Source: Pseudoxanthomonas jiangsuensis
GTDB taxonomy: Bacteria > Pseudomonadota > Gammaproteobacteria > Xanthomonadales > Xanthomonadaceae
Length of the DNA stretch: 64,000 nt
Direction of reading: 5' to 3'
Assembly: GCF_010093185.1 (NCBI RefSeq)
Contig: NZ_PDWL01000008.1
Location: 1-64,000 of the forward strand
Positions 33,691 to 42,375 of this stretch are shown piece by piece. The translations under genes and the position numbers were made by a program. Below the pieces are notes generated by a model. It was not told where the DNA came from, ran no database searches, and saw only the letters and a list, made by a program, of their open reading frames with translations. The first letter of the stretch is position 1. Every line of letters starts with the position of its first letter.

Positions 33691-35880
33691 TCAGCGCGGG
33701 GCGCTGTCCAGCCCGCGCTTGGCCAGCAGGGGCTCGATCTTCGGCTCGTGGCCGGCGAAATCGCGGAACAGCTGCAACGCGTCGTTACTGCCGCCGCGCG
33801 AGAGCAGGGTGGCGCGGAAGCGGTCGCCGTTCTCGCGCTTCAGGCCGCCGTGCTGGCGCATCCATTCCTGGGTGTTGGCGTCCAGCACCTCCGACCAGAT
33901 GTAGGCGTAGTAGCCGGCCGCGTAGCCGCCCATGATGTGGCTGAAGTACGGGGTGCGGTAGCGCGGCGGCACCGGCGGATAGGCGATGCCGTCGGCGGCC
34001 AGGGCGTCGGCCTCGAACTTCATCACGCCGTCGGCGGCCGGCACCTGGTCGGCGCCGATCTGGTGCCAGCGCTGGTCGAGCATGGCCGCGCCCAGGTACT
34101 CGGTGGTGGCGAAGCCCTGGTTGAACTTGCCCGCGGCCAGGACCTTGTCCAGCAACGCCTGCGGCATCGCCTCGCCGGTCTGGTGGTGCTTGGCGTAGTT
34201 GGCCAGGATCGACGGCCAGTCGGCCCACATCTCGTTGACCTGGGACGGGAACTCGACGAAATCGCGCGGGACGTTGGTGCCGCTGAAGTACGGATAGTTC
34301 ACGTCCGAGAACATGCCGTGCAGGGCGTGGCCGAACTCGTGGAAGGTGGTGGTCACCTCGTCCCAGGTCAGCAGGGTCGGCTCGCCGGCCGGCGGCTTGG
34401 GGATGTTGAGGTGGTTGGCGACCACCGACTGGGTGCCGCGCAGCCTGGACTGCGACACGTACGAGTTCATCCAGGCGCCGCCGCGCTTGGACTCGCGCGC
34501 ATAGGGGTCGAAGATGAAGATCGCCAGCGGCTTGCCGTCGGCGTCGACGACATCGTAGGTCCAGATGTCGTCGCGGTACTTGGGCAGGTCGGTGCGTTCC
34601 TTGAAGCTGATCCCGTAGAGCTGGTTGGCGGCGAAGAACACGCCGTTCTCCAGCACGTTCTTCATCTCGAAGTACGGCTTGAGCTGGGATTCGTCGAAGT
34701 CGTACTTGGCCTGGCGCACCTTCTCGCTGTAGAAGGCCCAGTCCCACGGCTCGAGCTTGAAGCTGGCCTCGCCCTTGGCCGCCTGCTCCTGGTCGATCAT
34801 TTTCTGCAGGTCGGCGGCCTCACGCTTGGCGTTGGCCACGGCGGCCGGGGCCAGCTTGCCGAGCATGTCGTTGACCGCCTGCGGGGTCTTGGCGGTGGCG
34901 TCCTCCAGGGCGTAGGCGGCGTAGTTCGGGTAGCCCAGCAGGGCGGCGCGCTCGGCGCGCAGCTTGACCACCTGGGCGACCAGGCCGGTGTTGTCGAAAT
35001 CTCCGCCGCGGCTGCCGCGGGCCATCGAGGCCTCGAAGATCTTCCGCCGCGACTCGCGGTCGGTCAGGTAGCTCAGCGGCGGCTGGCCGGTGGTGTTGAG
35101 CAGGGTGACCACATACTTGCCGTCCAGCCCGCGCTTCTTGGCTTCGTCGGCCGCGGCGGCGATCTGGGCCTCGCTGGAACCGGCCAGGGCCTGCGCGCTG
35201 TCGAAGGTCACCGCCGAGGCGTTGACCTCGCCGAGCACGTTCTGGTCGAACTGGGTGCCGAGCTTGGCCAGCTCGGCGTTCATCGCCTTCAGCCTTTCCT
35301 TGTCGGCGTCGGACAGCTTGGCGCCGGCACGGACGAAGTCGGTGTAGTAGCGCTCGACCAGGCGCTTGCCCTCGGCGTCCAGGCCGAGGCCTTCGCGGCC
35401 GTCGTACAGGGCCTGGATGCGTTCGAACAGCTTGCCGTTGAGGCGGATCGCGTCCTGGTGCGCGGCCAGCTTCTCGGAGTAGTCGGCTTCGAGCTTCTGC
35501 CGGGTGTCGTTGGTGTCGGTCCCGACCAGGTTGAAGAACACGGTCAGGGCGCGCTCGAGCACCTGGCCGCTGTTCTCCAGGGCGACGATGGTGTTGTCGA
35601 AGGTCGCCGGCTCGGCGTTGCCGGCGATCGCCTCCACTTCCTTCAGCTGCTCGGCCATGCCGGCGTCGAAGGCCGGGGCGAAGTCGCTGTCCTTGATCCG
35701 GTCGAAGTGCGGGTATTCCAGCGGCAGGTCGCTCTTGACGAAGAACGGGTTGTCCTGGGTCGCGGGCGTGGCCGGCTGTTCGGCCGCGGCGCCGGCCGCG
35801 GGGGCGTCGGTGCGGTTGCAGGCGGTCATGGTCATTCCAAGGGCGGCGGCGAGCGCCAGGCAGAGGCCGGTCTTCTTCAT
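33691..35880 (-). CDS. dcp: Lipoprotein M3-family peptidyl-dipeptidase (Dcp-like)
   Basis: This 729-residue zinc peptidase has a lipoprotein signal (LALAAALGMTMTACNRT) and a long helical domain. The active site TTTFHEFGHALHGMF (HExxH) is followed by the third ligand in DFVEFPSQVNEMWADWP, then FSHIMGGYAAGYYAYIWSEV near the end. Dcp enzymes remove dipeptides from the C terminus of peptides. The signal and the lipobox place this copy in the periplasm rather than the cytosol. Length agrees with the Dcp/OpdA family (about 680) plus the signal and linker. Confidence 0.93.
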   Translation of the reverse strand: MKKTGLCLALAAALGMTMTACNRTDAPAAGAAAEQPATPATQDNPFFVKSDLPLEYPHFDRIKDSDFAPAFDAGMAEQLKEVEAIAGNAEPATFDNTIVALENSGQVLERALTVFFNLVGTDTNDTRQKLEADYSEKLAAHQDAIRLNGKLFERIQALYDGREGLGLDAEGKRLVERYYTDFVRAGAKLSDADKERLKAMNAELAKLGTQFDQNVLGEVNASAVTFDSAQALAGSSEAQIAAAADEAKKRGLDGKYVVTLLNTTGQPPLSYLTDRESRRKIFEASMARGSRGGDFDNTGLVAQVVKLRAERAALLGYPNYAAYALEDATAKTPQAVNDMLGKLAPAAVANAKREAADLQKMIDQEQAAKGEASFKLEPWDWAFYSEKVRQAKYDFDESQLKPYFEMKNVLENGVFFAANQLYGISFKERTDLPKYRDDIWTYDVVDADGKPLAIFIFDPYARESKRGGAWMNSYVSQSRLRGTQSVVANHLNIPKPPAGEPTLLTWDEVTTTFHEFGHALHGMFSDVNYPYFSGTNVPRDFVEFPSQVNEMWADWPSILANYAKHHQTGEAMPQALLDKVLAAGKFNQGFATTEYLGAAMLDQRWHQIGADQVPAADGVMKFEADALAADGIAYPPVPPRYRTPYFSHIMGGYAAGYYAYIWSEVLDANTQEWMRQHGGLKRENGDRFRATLLSRGGSNDALQLFRDFAGHEPKIEPLLAKRGLDSAPR

Positions 35881-35995
35881 TGCAACTGTTCCTGGGGAAA
35901 CGAACCGGTCAAGCGTACTCCAGCGAACGGCCGCGGGGAGGCGTGACCAACGGCACGGGACAGGGCCGTGCAGGGGGAGCAGGCAACGCCACCGG

Positions 35996-36015
35996 GTCCC
36001 CGCCTACGCGGGGAC
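35996..36015. repeat. REP-like hairpin
   Basis: GTCCCCGC (35996-36003) and GCGGGGAC (36008-36015) flank CTAC and are followed by GACGG. This CCCCGC...GCGGGGACGAC form resembles the dispersed short palindromes common in Xanthomonadaceae intergenic regions. It lies between the M3 peptidase gene and fpr. Confidence 0.5.
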
Positions 36016-36029
36016 GACGGCATGGGGTT

Positions 36030-36812
36030 CTACTTCTCGACGAACGCCCGCTCGAACACGTACTGGCCGGCGGTGCCGATCCGCGGCGAGGCGGTGAAGC
36101 CGCGGCCATCGAGCAGGGTACGGAAGTCGGCCAGCATCTGCGGGCTGCCGCAGATCATGGCGCGGTCCTGCTCCGGATCCAGGGCCTCTATGCCCAGGCT
36201 GCGCATCATCTCGCCGCTTTCCATCAACGAGGTCAGGCGGCCGCGGTTGGGGAAGTCCTCGCGGCTGACCGCCGGGTAGTACAGCAGCTTGTCGCGGATC
36301 AGCTCGCCGAGGATCTCGTGCTGCGGTAGCTCCTTCTCGAAGTAGTCGCGGTAGGCCAGGTCCTCGGCGTTGCGCACGCCGTGGCACAGGACCACGCGCT
36401 CGAAGCGCTCGTAGGTCTCCGGGTCCTTGATCACCGACAGCCACGGCGCCAGGCCGGTGCCGGTGCCCAGCAGGTACAGGTTGCGGCCGGGATGCAGGTC
36501 GCTGATCAGCAGGGTGCCGGTGGGCTTGCGCCCGATCAGGATGCTGTCGCCGGGCTTGATGTGCTGCAGGCGCGAGGTCAGCGGCCCGTCCTGGACCTTG
36601 ATCGAGAAGAACTCCAGCTGTTCTTCCCAGTTGGCGCTGGCGATCGAGTAGGCGCGCAGGATCGGCTTGCCGCTCTCGGTGGGCAGGCCGATCATCACGA
36701 ACTGGCCGTTCTCGAAGCGGAAACCGTCGTCGCGGGTGGTGGTGAAGCTGAAGTAGGCGTCGGTCCAGTGACGGACATCAAGCACCGTTTCGGTGCCGTA
36801 GGCGGAGGACAT
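36030..36812 (-). CDS. fpr: Ferredoxin-NADP+ reductase, FprA type
   Basis: This 260-residue flavoenzyme moves electrons between NADPH and ferredoxin or flavodoxin. The FAD motif is RAYSIASANWEEQLEFFSIK, the NADP region shows LLGTGTGLAPWLSVIKDP, and MICGSPQMLADF and the C-terminal YVFERAFVEK are typical of the bacterial FprA group. The ATG at 36812 begins the conserved SSAYGTETVLDVRHWTD. The longer start at 36881 would run through the promoter palindrome. A TACAAT box (complement of 36846-36851) lies about 35 bases upstream, overlapping a region with a Fur-like dyad. The leader shows no clear ribosome site. Confidence 0.93.
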   Translation of the reverse strand: MSSAYGTETVLDVRHWTDAYFSFTTTRDDGFRFENGQFVMIGLPTESGKPILRAYSIASANWEEQLEFFSIKVQDGPLTSRLQHIKPGDSILIGRKPTGTLLISDLHPGRNLYLLGTGTGLAPWLSVIKDPETYERFERVVLCHGVRNAEDLAYRDYFEKELPQHEILGELIRDKLLYYPAVSREDFPNRGRLTSLMESGEMMRSLGIEALDPEQDRAMICGSPQMLADFRTLLDGRGFTASPRIGTAGQYVFERAFVEK

Positions 36813-36845
36813 TCGGACGGCGGCGGCGGGAGGGGGGAGGCGCCT

Positions 36846-36888
36846 ATTGTAGCCCGTCCCGATGAGAATTGATCTCATCAAGACGGGC
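36846..36888 (-). promoter_or_regulatory. fpr promoter with large palindrome and Fur-like box
   Basis: A nested inverted repeat (36852-36858 with 36882-36888, and 36861-36867 with 36873-36879) lies just upstream of TACAAT. Its core TGAGAATTGATCTCA (36863-36877) matches the Fur pattern TGAGAATNATTCTCA at 12 of 14 positions. Iron or redox control of fpr is therefore possible. No terminator T tract is present. Confidence 0.45.
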
Positions 36889-36908
36889 GCGCCTTCGCCG
36901 CGCCCCGC

Positions 36909-38084
36909 TCAGCCCTGCGGCGGCTCCAGCCGCAGCAGCTTGCCGTCGCCCTCGTCGGTGACCAGGTAGAGGTTGCCGTCGGCGCCCGCGCGCACGTCGC
37001 GGATGCGCTCGCCGAAGTCCTGCAGCAGGCGTTCCTCGCCGACCACGCGGTCGCCCTCCAGCTGCAGCCGGATCAGCTGGCGCTGGGCCAGGGCGCCGAG
37101 GAACAGGCTGTCGTTCCAGGGCTTGCCGGGGCGGCCGGTGTAGAAGGCCATGCCCGACAGGCCGGGCGAGACCTCGAACACGTAGTGCGCCGGCTGCATG
37201 CCTTCCTGCTCCTTGCCCACCGCCTCGGGGATCGGCTGGCCGGAGTAGTTGATGCCGTGGGTGACGATCGGCCAGCCGTAGTTCTTCCCGGGCTGCGGCA
37301 GGTTGACCTCGTCGCCGCCGCGCGGGCCGTGCTCGCTCTCCCACAGCCGTCCGGTGCGCGGGTCGAAGGCCAGGCCCTGCGAATTGCGGTGGCCGTAGCT
37401 CCAGATCTCCGGGCGGGCGCCGGCCTGGCCGACGAAGGGGTTGTCCTCGGGCACGCCGCCGTCCAGGTCCAGCCGGACCAGCTTGCCCTGCAGCTTGTCC
37501 AGTTCCTGCGCCAGCGGCCGCAGGGTGCGTTCGCCCTGGCTGATGAACACGTGGCCCTGGCCGTCGAAGGCGAAGCGGGAGCCGTAGTGGTTCTCGGTGT
37601 CCACCTTCGGTTCCTGGCGGTAGAACACGGTCACCTCGGACAGGCCGGCCTCGCCGAGGGTGGCGTAGGCGGCCGTGGTACCGGACAGGCCCTGGCCGTC
37701 GGGCTCGGCGTAGCTGAGGTAGATGCGGCGGCTGCGGGCGAAGTCCGGCGCCAGGACCACGTCGAGCAGTCCGCCCTGGCCACGCGCGGAGACCGCCGGC
37801 ACCCCGGCCAGCGGCGCGGAGACCTCGCCGTCGGCGCCGACCCGGCGCAACGTGCCGCCGCGCTCGGTGACCAGGAAGCCGCCTTCCGGCAAGGGCGCCA
37901 CCGCCCAGGGATGCGACAGCCCGCGGGCGATCACCGTGAGCCGGGCCTGGCCCTGTTCGCTGGCGATCTCGCGCGCCGGTTCGGCCTTGGCCGGGCCGGG
38001 CGCGGCGGTCGTATCCGCACCGGGCTTGCATGCGGCCAAGGCGGCGATCAGGGCGAGGCTGAGGGCGGCACGTGCGAGGCGCAT
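36909..38084 (-). CDS. PQQ-dependent sugar (aldose) dehydrogenase-like lipoprotein
   Basis: This 391-residue beta-propeller protein has a lipoprotein signal (ALSLALIAALAACKPG) and the GSDH/sorbosone dehydrogenase domain: ARGLSHPWAVAPLPEGGF, GQGGLLDVVLAPDF, the calcium/PQQ region EIWSYGHRNSQGLAF, WESEHGPRGGDEVN and GKNYGWP. E. coli YliI (Asd) is a near relative. It should oxidise aldoses in the periplasm using PQQ. Whether this organism makes PQQ is not shown in the window. The gene lies 97 bases upstream of fpr and reads toward it. Confidence 0.88.
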   Translation of the reverse strand: MRLARAALSLALIAALAACKPGADTTAAPGPAKAEPAREIASEQGQARLTVIARGLSHPWAVAPLPEGGFLVTERGGTLRRVGADGEVSAPLAGVPAVSARGQGGLLDVVLAPDFARSRRIYLSYAEPDGQGLSGTTAAYATLGEAGLSEVTVFYRQEPKVDTENHYGSRFAFDGQGHVFISQGERTLRPLAQELDKLQGKLVRLDLDGGVPEDNPFVGQAGARPEIWSYGHRNSQGLAFDPRTGRLWESEHGPRGGDEVNLPQPGKNYGWPIVTHGINYSGQPIPEAVGKEQEGMQPAHYVFEVSPGLSGMAFYTGRPGKPWNDSLFLGALAQRQLIRLQLEGDRVVGEERLLQDFGERIRDVRAGADGNLYLVTDEGDGKLLRLEPPQG

Positions 38085-38114
38085 GCGTCGGTTTCCTTGG
38101 CGGGCGATGGGCCG

Positions 38115-39995
38115 TCAACGATAGCCGGCGGCCTGCAGTTCGAACAACTCGGCATAGCGGCCGCCCTGGGCCATCAACTGCTCGTGGGTGCCGCTGGCCT
38201 CGACCTTGCCGCCGGCCAGGACCAGGATCCGGTCGGCCATGCGCACGCTGGAGAAACGGTGCGAGATCAGCACCGCGGTGCGGCCGCGCGACAGTTCCTT
38301 GAAGCGCTGGAACACCTCGAATTCGCTGCGCGCATCCAGCGCCGCGGTCGGCTCGTCCAGGATCATCACCTGGGCGTCGCGCATCCAGGCGCGGGCGATG
38401 GCCAGCTTCTGCCATTGCCCGCCGGACAGGTCCACCCCGGTCTTGAAGCGGCGGCCGATCAGCTGGTCGTAGCCGAGGGGCAGGGCGGCGACCACCTCTT
38501 CGGCCATGCCGCGGCGGGCGGCATCGGCGATCCGCGCGCGGTCGTCCATCGCCTCGATCCGGCCCACGCCGATGTTCTCGCCGGCGCTGAGGTGGTAGCG
38601 GACGAAGTCCTGGAAGATCACCCCGGTGTTGGCGCGCAGGTCGTCCAGGTCATAGTCGCGCAGGTCGCGGCCGTCGAGCAGGATCCGGCCCTCGTCCGGG
38701 TCGTACAGCCGCGCCAGCAGCTTGACCAGGGTGGTCTTGCCGGCCCCGTTCTCGCCAACCAGGGCCAGCACCTCGCCGGCGCGCAGCTCGAACTCCAGTC
38801 CGCGCAAGGCCCAGTGCTCGGCCCCCGGATAGCGGAAACCGACGTTCTCGAACGCGAACCCGGCCGCGATCGGCCGCGGCACCGGCAAGGCGTCCGGCCG
38901 GGAGGCGATCTCCGGTTCGATCTCGAAGAACGAGAACAGGTCGTCCAGGTACAGGGCCTGTCCGGCGACCTGGGAGAAGCCGATCAGCAGCCCTTCCAGC
39001 AGCTGGCGCAGGCGCAGGAAGCTGCCGGCCAGGAAGGTCAGGTCGCCGATTGAGAAATCGCCCCTGACCGTGCGCCAGGCGATGTAGGCGTAGGCGACGT
39101 AGTAGCCCAGGGTGCCCAGCGCGGCCAGCAGGGTGCCCCACAGGGCCCGGCGCCGGGCCAGGGCGCGGTTGGCCAGGTAGAACTTCTCGGCCAGGACCTT
39201 GTAGCGGTCGATCAGGAAGCGATGGAGGTTGAATATCTTCACCTCCTTGGCCGTCTCCACGCTGGCGCCGGTCTGGCGCAGGTACTCGAGCTGGCGGCGC
39301 TCGGGCGTCCACTGGTGGTTGAGCGAGTAGCCCAGGGCGTTGAAGTGCGACTCGCCGACGAAGGCCGGCACCAGGGCCACCGCCAGCAGCACGATCAGCC
39401 AGGGCGCGTAGACCAGCAGGCCGATGGCGAAGCTGGCCACGGTGATCGCGTCCTGGACCTGGCCGAACAGCTGGCTCATCAGGTTCATCCGGCTCATGGT
39501 CTGGCGCCGGGCGCGGTCGAGCTTGTCCTGCAGGTCGGGATCCTCGAAGTCCTCCAGGTCGAGGGTGGCGGCGTGCTCCATCAGGCGCACGCTGCTGGCG
39601 TTGGTGAACAGCTCCGAGAGCAGGCCGTCGGCGTAGCTGACCAGGCGGCCGAGCAGGTCGGAGCCGACCGCCAGGGCCAGTTCCAGGGCGAGCAGGCTGA
39701 GCAGGTGGGAGAGCTGGCCGCCGCGCAGGGCCTCGCCGAGGCCGTCGAACTGCAGGCCGAGGCCGACCAGGCGGATGGCCTCGTCGATGATCAACTTGCC
39801 GATGTAGAGGGTGGCCACCGGCAGCAGGGAGCGGACCAGGCGCAGGCCCAGGCTGGTCAGGGTCAGGCCGGGACTGGTGGCCCAGATCTGGCGCAGGAAC
39901 GGCGGCAGGTTGCGCATGGCGTCGAAGCGCTCGCGCAGGCTGGGACTGGCGCGCTCGCGGCGCGGCTTGGGCGGTGCGGACGGGGAAGCGGCCAT
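38115..39995 (-). CDS. ABC exporter half-transporter (fused membrane and ATPase domains)
   Basis: This 626-residue protein has six membrane segments (residues 40-340). Its ATPase domain shows LVGENGAGKTTLVKLLARLY (Walker A), LSGGQWQKLAIARAW (signature), MILDEPTAALDARSE (Walker B) and LISHRFSSVRMADR (H-loop). It would act as a homodimer exporting an unknown compound. Its closest family in layout is the MsbA/MdlB and peptide exporter type, with no protease domain. It stands alone, between the PQQ dehydrogenase and cytochrome genes, so context gives no substrate. Confidence 0.9.
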   Translation of the reverse strand: MAASPSAPPKPRRERASPSLRERFDAMRNLPPFLRQIWATSPGLTLTSLGLRLVRSLLPVATLYIGKLIIDEAIRLVGLGLQFDGLGEALRGGQLSHLLSLLALELALAVGSDLLGRLVSYADGLLSELFTNASSVRLMEHAATLDLEDFEDPDLQDKLDRARRQTMSRMNLMSQLFGQVQDAITVASFAIGLLVYAPWLIVLLAVALVPAFVGESHFNALGYSLNHQWTPERRQLEYLRQTGASVETAKEVKIFNLHRFLIDRYKVLAEKFYLANRALARRRALWGTLLAALGTLGYYVAYAYIAWRTVRGDFSIGDLTFLAGSFLRLRQLLEGLLIGFSQVAGQALYLDDLFSFFEIEPEIASRPDALPVPRPIAAGFAFENVGFRYPGAEHWALRGLEFELRAGEVLALVGENGAGKTTLVKLLARLYDPDEGRILLDGRDLRDYDLDDLRANTGVIFQDFVRYHLSAGENIGVGRIEAMDDRARIADAARRGMAEEVVAALPLGYDQLIGRRFKTGVDLSGGQWQKLAIARAWMRDAQVMILDEPTAALDARSEFEVFQRFKELSRGRTAVLISHRFSSVRMADRILVLAGGKVEASGTHEQLMAQGGRYAELFELQAAGYR

Positions 39996-40016
39996 GGCCG
40001 CATTGTGCCGTACGAA

Positions 40017-40042
40017 CGAAGGCCCGCTTGCGCGGGCCTTCG
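40017..40042 (-). terminator. Hairpin after the cytochrome genes
   Basis: An 11-bp perfect stem CGAAGGCCCGC/GCGGGCCTTCG (40017-40027, 40032-40042) with TTGC loop lies 32 bases past the cytochrome stop and just before the ABC exporter start. It lacks a T run but is well placed to end the cytochrome transcript. Confidence 0.6.
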
Positions 40043-40073
40043 CATTACCTGATCGGCGCCAGGGCGCCGGGCG

Positions 40074-40514
40074 TCAGTGCGCGCCGTGCAGGTCGCGCAG
40101 CTGCGAGGCGCGGGAGCCGAAGAATGCGCCCAGGTCGGCGATGTCCTGGTCGCTCAGGTCGGCGGCCTGCGGGGTCATCAGCGCGTGCTGACGATCGCCC
40201 TTGCGGTACTCCTGCAGGGCGTGGGCGAGGTAGTCGGCGTACTGGCCGCCGAGCTTGGGATAGGTCGCGTCGATCGGGGCGTTGCCGTCCGGGCCGTGGC
40301 AGTCGATGCAGCTCTGGCCGGTGGCCTTGCCCTTGGCGTTGGCCAGCTGCTCGCCGACGGCGATCCGGCCGGCGGGCAGGCCGGCCGAGGAACTGGCGGC
40401 GGCATGGCCTTCGCCTTCGGCGGCGTGGGAATCTTCCTTTCCGGAGCAGGCCGCCAGGGCCAGGAGGGCGGTCAGGGCGATGGCGAGACGCTGGGCGTAC
40501 ACGGCTGTCGTCAT
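40074..40514 (-). CDS. Monoheme cytochrome c lipoprotein
   Basis: This 146-residue periplasmic electron carrier has a lipoprotein signal (IALTALLALAACSGKE), an alanine/serine-rich linker, one heme site CIDCHGPDG and a distal methionine region (RQHALMTPQAADLSDQD). The length and the YPKLGGQYADYL block place it with small cytochrome c551/c553-like proteins. It is the second of two adjacent cytochrome genes whose C-terminal halves are clearly paralogous, separated by 13 bases. It probably feeds electrons to a terminal oxidase or peroxidase. Confidence 0.9.
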   Translation of the reverse strand: MTTAVYAQRLAIALTALLALAACSGKEDSHAAEGEGHAAASSSAGLPAGRIAVGEQLANAKGKATGQSCIDCHGPDGNAPIDATYPKLGGQYADYLAHALQEYRKGDRQHALMTPQAADLSDQDIADLGAFFGSRASQLRDLHGAH

Positions 40515-40527
40515 TGGCGGGGGCTGC

Positions 40528-40929
40528 TTACTTGAGGGTGGACAGGAAGGCGGCGATGTCGGCGATGTCCTGGTCCGAGAAGCTCTCGGCCTGGGCGCGC
40601 ATCGTCGGGTGCTTGCGCTGGCCATCGCGGTATTCGTGCAGCGCCTGGGACAGGTACTCGGCCGACTGGCCGCCGATCTTGGGCACCTTGAAGCTCGGAT
40701 AGGCGTTCTTGTAGCCGGTGATGCCGTGGCAACCCTGGCAGGTGTAGGTCAGCTGGCGGCCGGTTTCGGCGTTGCCGGTGACGGCGGCCGGGGCCGCGGT
40801 GGCGGCAGGGGCCGGCTGCGCCGCGTCCGGGGCGGCCGGCGGGGCGGCGTCCTGGGCGAGGGCGGTGGCGAGGGGCAGGGCGGTGACCAGGGCAAGGCAG
40901 GCGGCTAGCGGCAGCGGGCGGCGCATCAT
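40528..40929 (-). CDS. Monoheme periplasmic cytochrome c
   Basis: This 133-residue protein has a cleavable signal peptide (CLALVTALPLATALA), a proline/alanine linker and one heme site CQGCHGITG. The conserved block VPKIGGQSAEYLSQAL is followed by MRAQAESFSDQDIADI, which contains the likely axial methionine. It is the upstream partner of the lipoprotein cytochrome and probably arose by tandem duplication. The ATG at 40929 or the adjacent second ATG could be the start. Confidence 0.9.
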   Translation of the reverse strand: MMRRPLPLAACLALVTALPLATALAQDAAPPAAPDAAQPAPAATAAPAAVTGNAETGRQLTYTCQGCHGITGYKNAYPSFKVPKIGGQSAEYLSQALHEYRDGQRKHPTMRAQAESFSDQDIADIAAFLSTLK

Positions 40930-41232
40930 TCTGTGGTCCGGATCGGCGTGTTGGATTCGGTCGTGCCCGGTCAACCCCTCCGGACACGAAACCGCCGCAG
41001 TATAGCCGCGGCCCATCACAACCGGAAACTCGTGTCCATGCGCCGGATCAATCGGCGTGTATCGGGAGAGGCCCCATGCATCGTCGCGCTGGTCCGTGGC
41101 AGGCCACGGGAACCCGCCGCCTGCGGCTCCGCTGACCGCGGTCACCATGACCTTCGGCGCATGGCGGGTCGTTGTGTTGGTGATTTACTTGAATACAACA
41201 CCGCAGCACGCCCCCTGGAACCGCCCTCGCGC
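40930..41232. other. Divergent promoter region of the cytochrome and RND operons
   Basis: No supported gene lies in these 303 bases. A candidate plus-strand promoter is TTGTGT (41172-41177), 16 bases, TACAAC (41194-41199), 34 bases before the adaptor start. It is framed by GTTGT...ACAAC, which could be a repressor dyad. A TetR-type regulator gene is not adjacent. Confidence 0.4.
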
Positions 41233-42375
41233 ATGGACACCGTCATGGATCGCTCCCTTTCCCGCCCCTTCCACCCCGGCCTGCGCCTGGCCGCCTCGGC
41301 CCTGCTCGCCGCCGCCCTGCTGGCCGCCTGCAAGGGCGGCAACCCGGGCGAGGCCCAGGCCAAGCCGGCCGACAAGGCCGCCGATGCGATCCCGGTGGAA
41401 GTGGCCGCCGCCAGCCGCCGCGCCATCGCCGCCAGCTACACCGGTACCGCCGCGCTGGAGCCGCGGGCCGAGTCGCAGGTGGTGGCCAAGACCTCGGGCG
41501 TGGCCCTGGAGGTGCTGGTCGAGGAAGGCCAGGTGGTCAAGGCCGGCCAGCCGCTGGTCCGGCTCGATCCGGACCGCGCACGCCTGGCCCTGGCCCAGAG
41601 CGAGGCCCAGCTGCGCAAGCTGGAGAACAACTACCGCCGCGCCCAGCAGCTGGTCGCCCAGCAGCTGATCAGCGCCGGCGAGGTCGACCAGATGCGCTAC
41701 GACCTGGAGAACGCCCGCGCCGTCCACAACCTGGCGCGGCTGGAGCTGTCCTATGCCACGGTGGTGGCGCCGATCTCCGGGGTGGTTGCCAGCCGTTCGA
41801 TCAAGCCGGGCAACTTCGTCCAGATCAACACCCCGATCATCCGCATCGTCGACGACTCGCGCCTGGAGGCCACCCTCAACGTGCCCGAGCGCGAGCTGGC
41901 GGTGATGAAGGCCGGCCAGCCGGTGCTGATGCTGGCCGACGCGGTGCCGGGCAAGGAGTTCACCGGCGTGGTCGACCGGGTCGCGCCGGTGGTGGATTCG
42001 GGCAGCGGCACCTTCCGCGTGGTCGCGGCCTTCTCCGGCGGCGACCTGCTGCAGCCAGGCATGTTCGGCCGCCTGCGGATCGACTACGACCAGCGCGCCG
42101 ACGCCCTGGTGGTGCCGCGCATCGCCCTGCTCGACGACCAGGACGACCCGGCGGTGTACGCCGTGCGCGAAGGCAAGGCAGTGCGGGTGCCGGTCAAGCT
42201 GGGCTATACCGACGGCGAGTGGACCGAGGTCCGCGAGGGCCTGAAGGAAGGCGACAAGGTGGTCACCGCCGGCAAGGTCGCCCTGCGCGACGGCAGCGCG
42301 GTCCAGGCGATCGGCCAGGCGCCGGCGAAGAAGGTCGCCGCCGCCGACGCCGCCAGCGCGGGCGCCAAGCAGTGA
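41233..42375 (+). CDS. RND efflux periplasmic adaptor (membrane fusion protein)
   Basis: This 380-residue lipoprotein (signal ASALLAAALLAACKGG) links an inner-membrane RND pump to an outer-membrane channel. The order is typical: the first lipoyl half (SGVALEVLVEEGQVVKAGQP), an alpha-hairpin (ALAQSEAQLRKLENNYRRA), the second lipoyl half (VVAPISGVVASRSIKPGNFV) and then beta-barrel and membrane-proximal domains. The ATG at 41245 is an alternative start. Its stop overlaps the GTG start of the first permease by 4 bases. No outer-membrane channel gene is in the window. Confidence 0.93.
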   Translation: MDTVMDRSLSRPFHPGLRLAASALLAAALLAACKGGNPGEAQAKPADKAADAIPVEVAAASRRAIAASYTGTAALEPRAESQVVAKTSGVALEVLVEEGQVVKAGQPLVRLDPDRARLALAQSEAQLRKLENNYRRAQQLVAQQLISAGEVDQMRYDLENARAVHNLARLELSYATVVAPISGVVASRSIKPGNFVQINTPIIRIVDDSRLEATLNVPERELAVMKAGQPVLMLADAVPGKEFTGVVDRVAPVVDSGSGTFRVVAAFSGGDLLQPGMFGRLRIDYDQRADALVVPRIALLDDQDDPAVYAVREGKAVRVPVKLGYTDGEWTEVREGLKEGDKVVTAGKVALRDGSAVQAIGQAPAKKVAAADAASAGAKQ

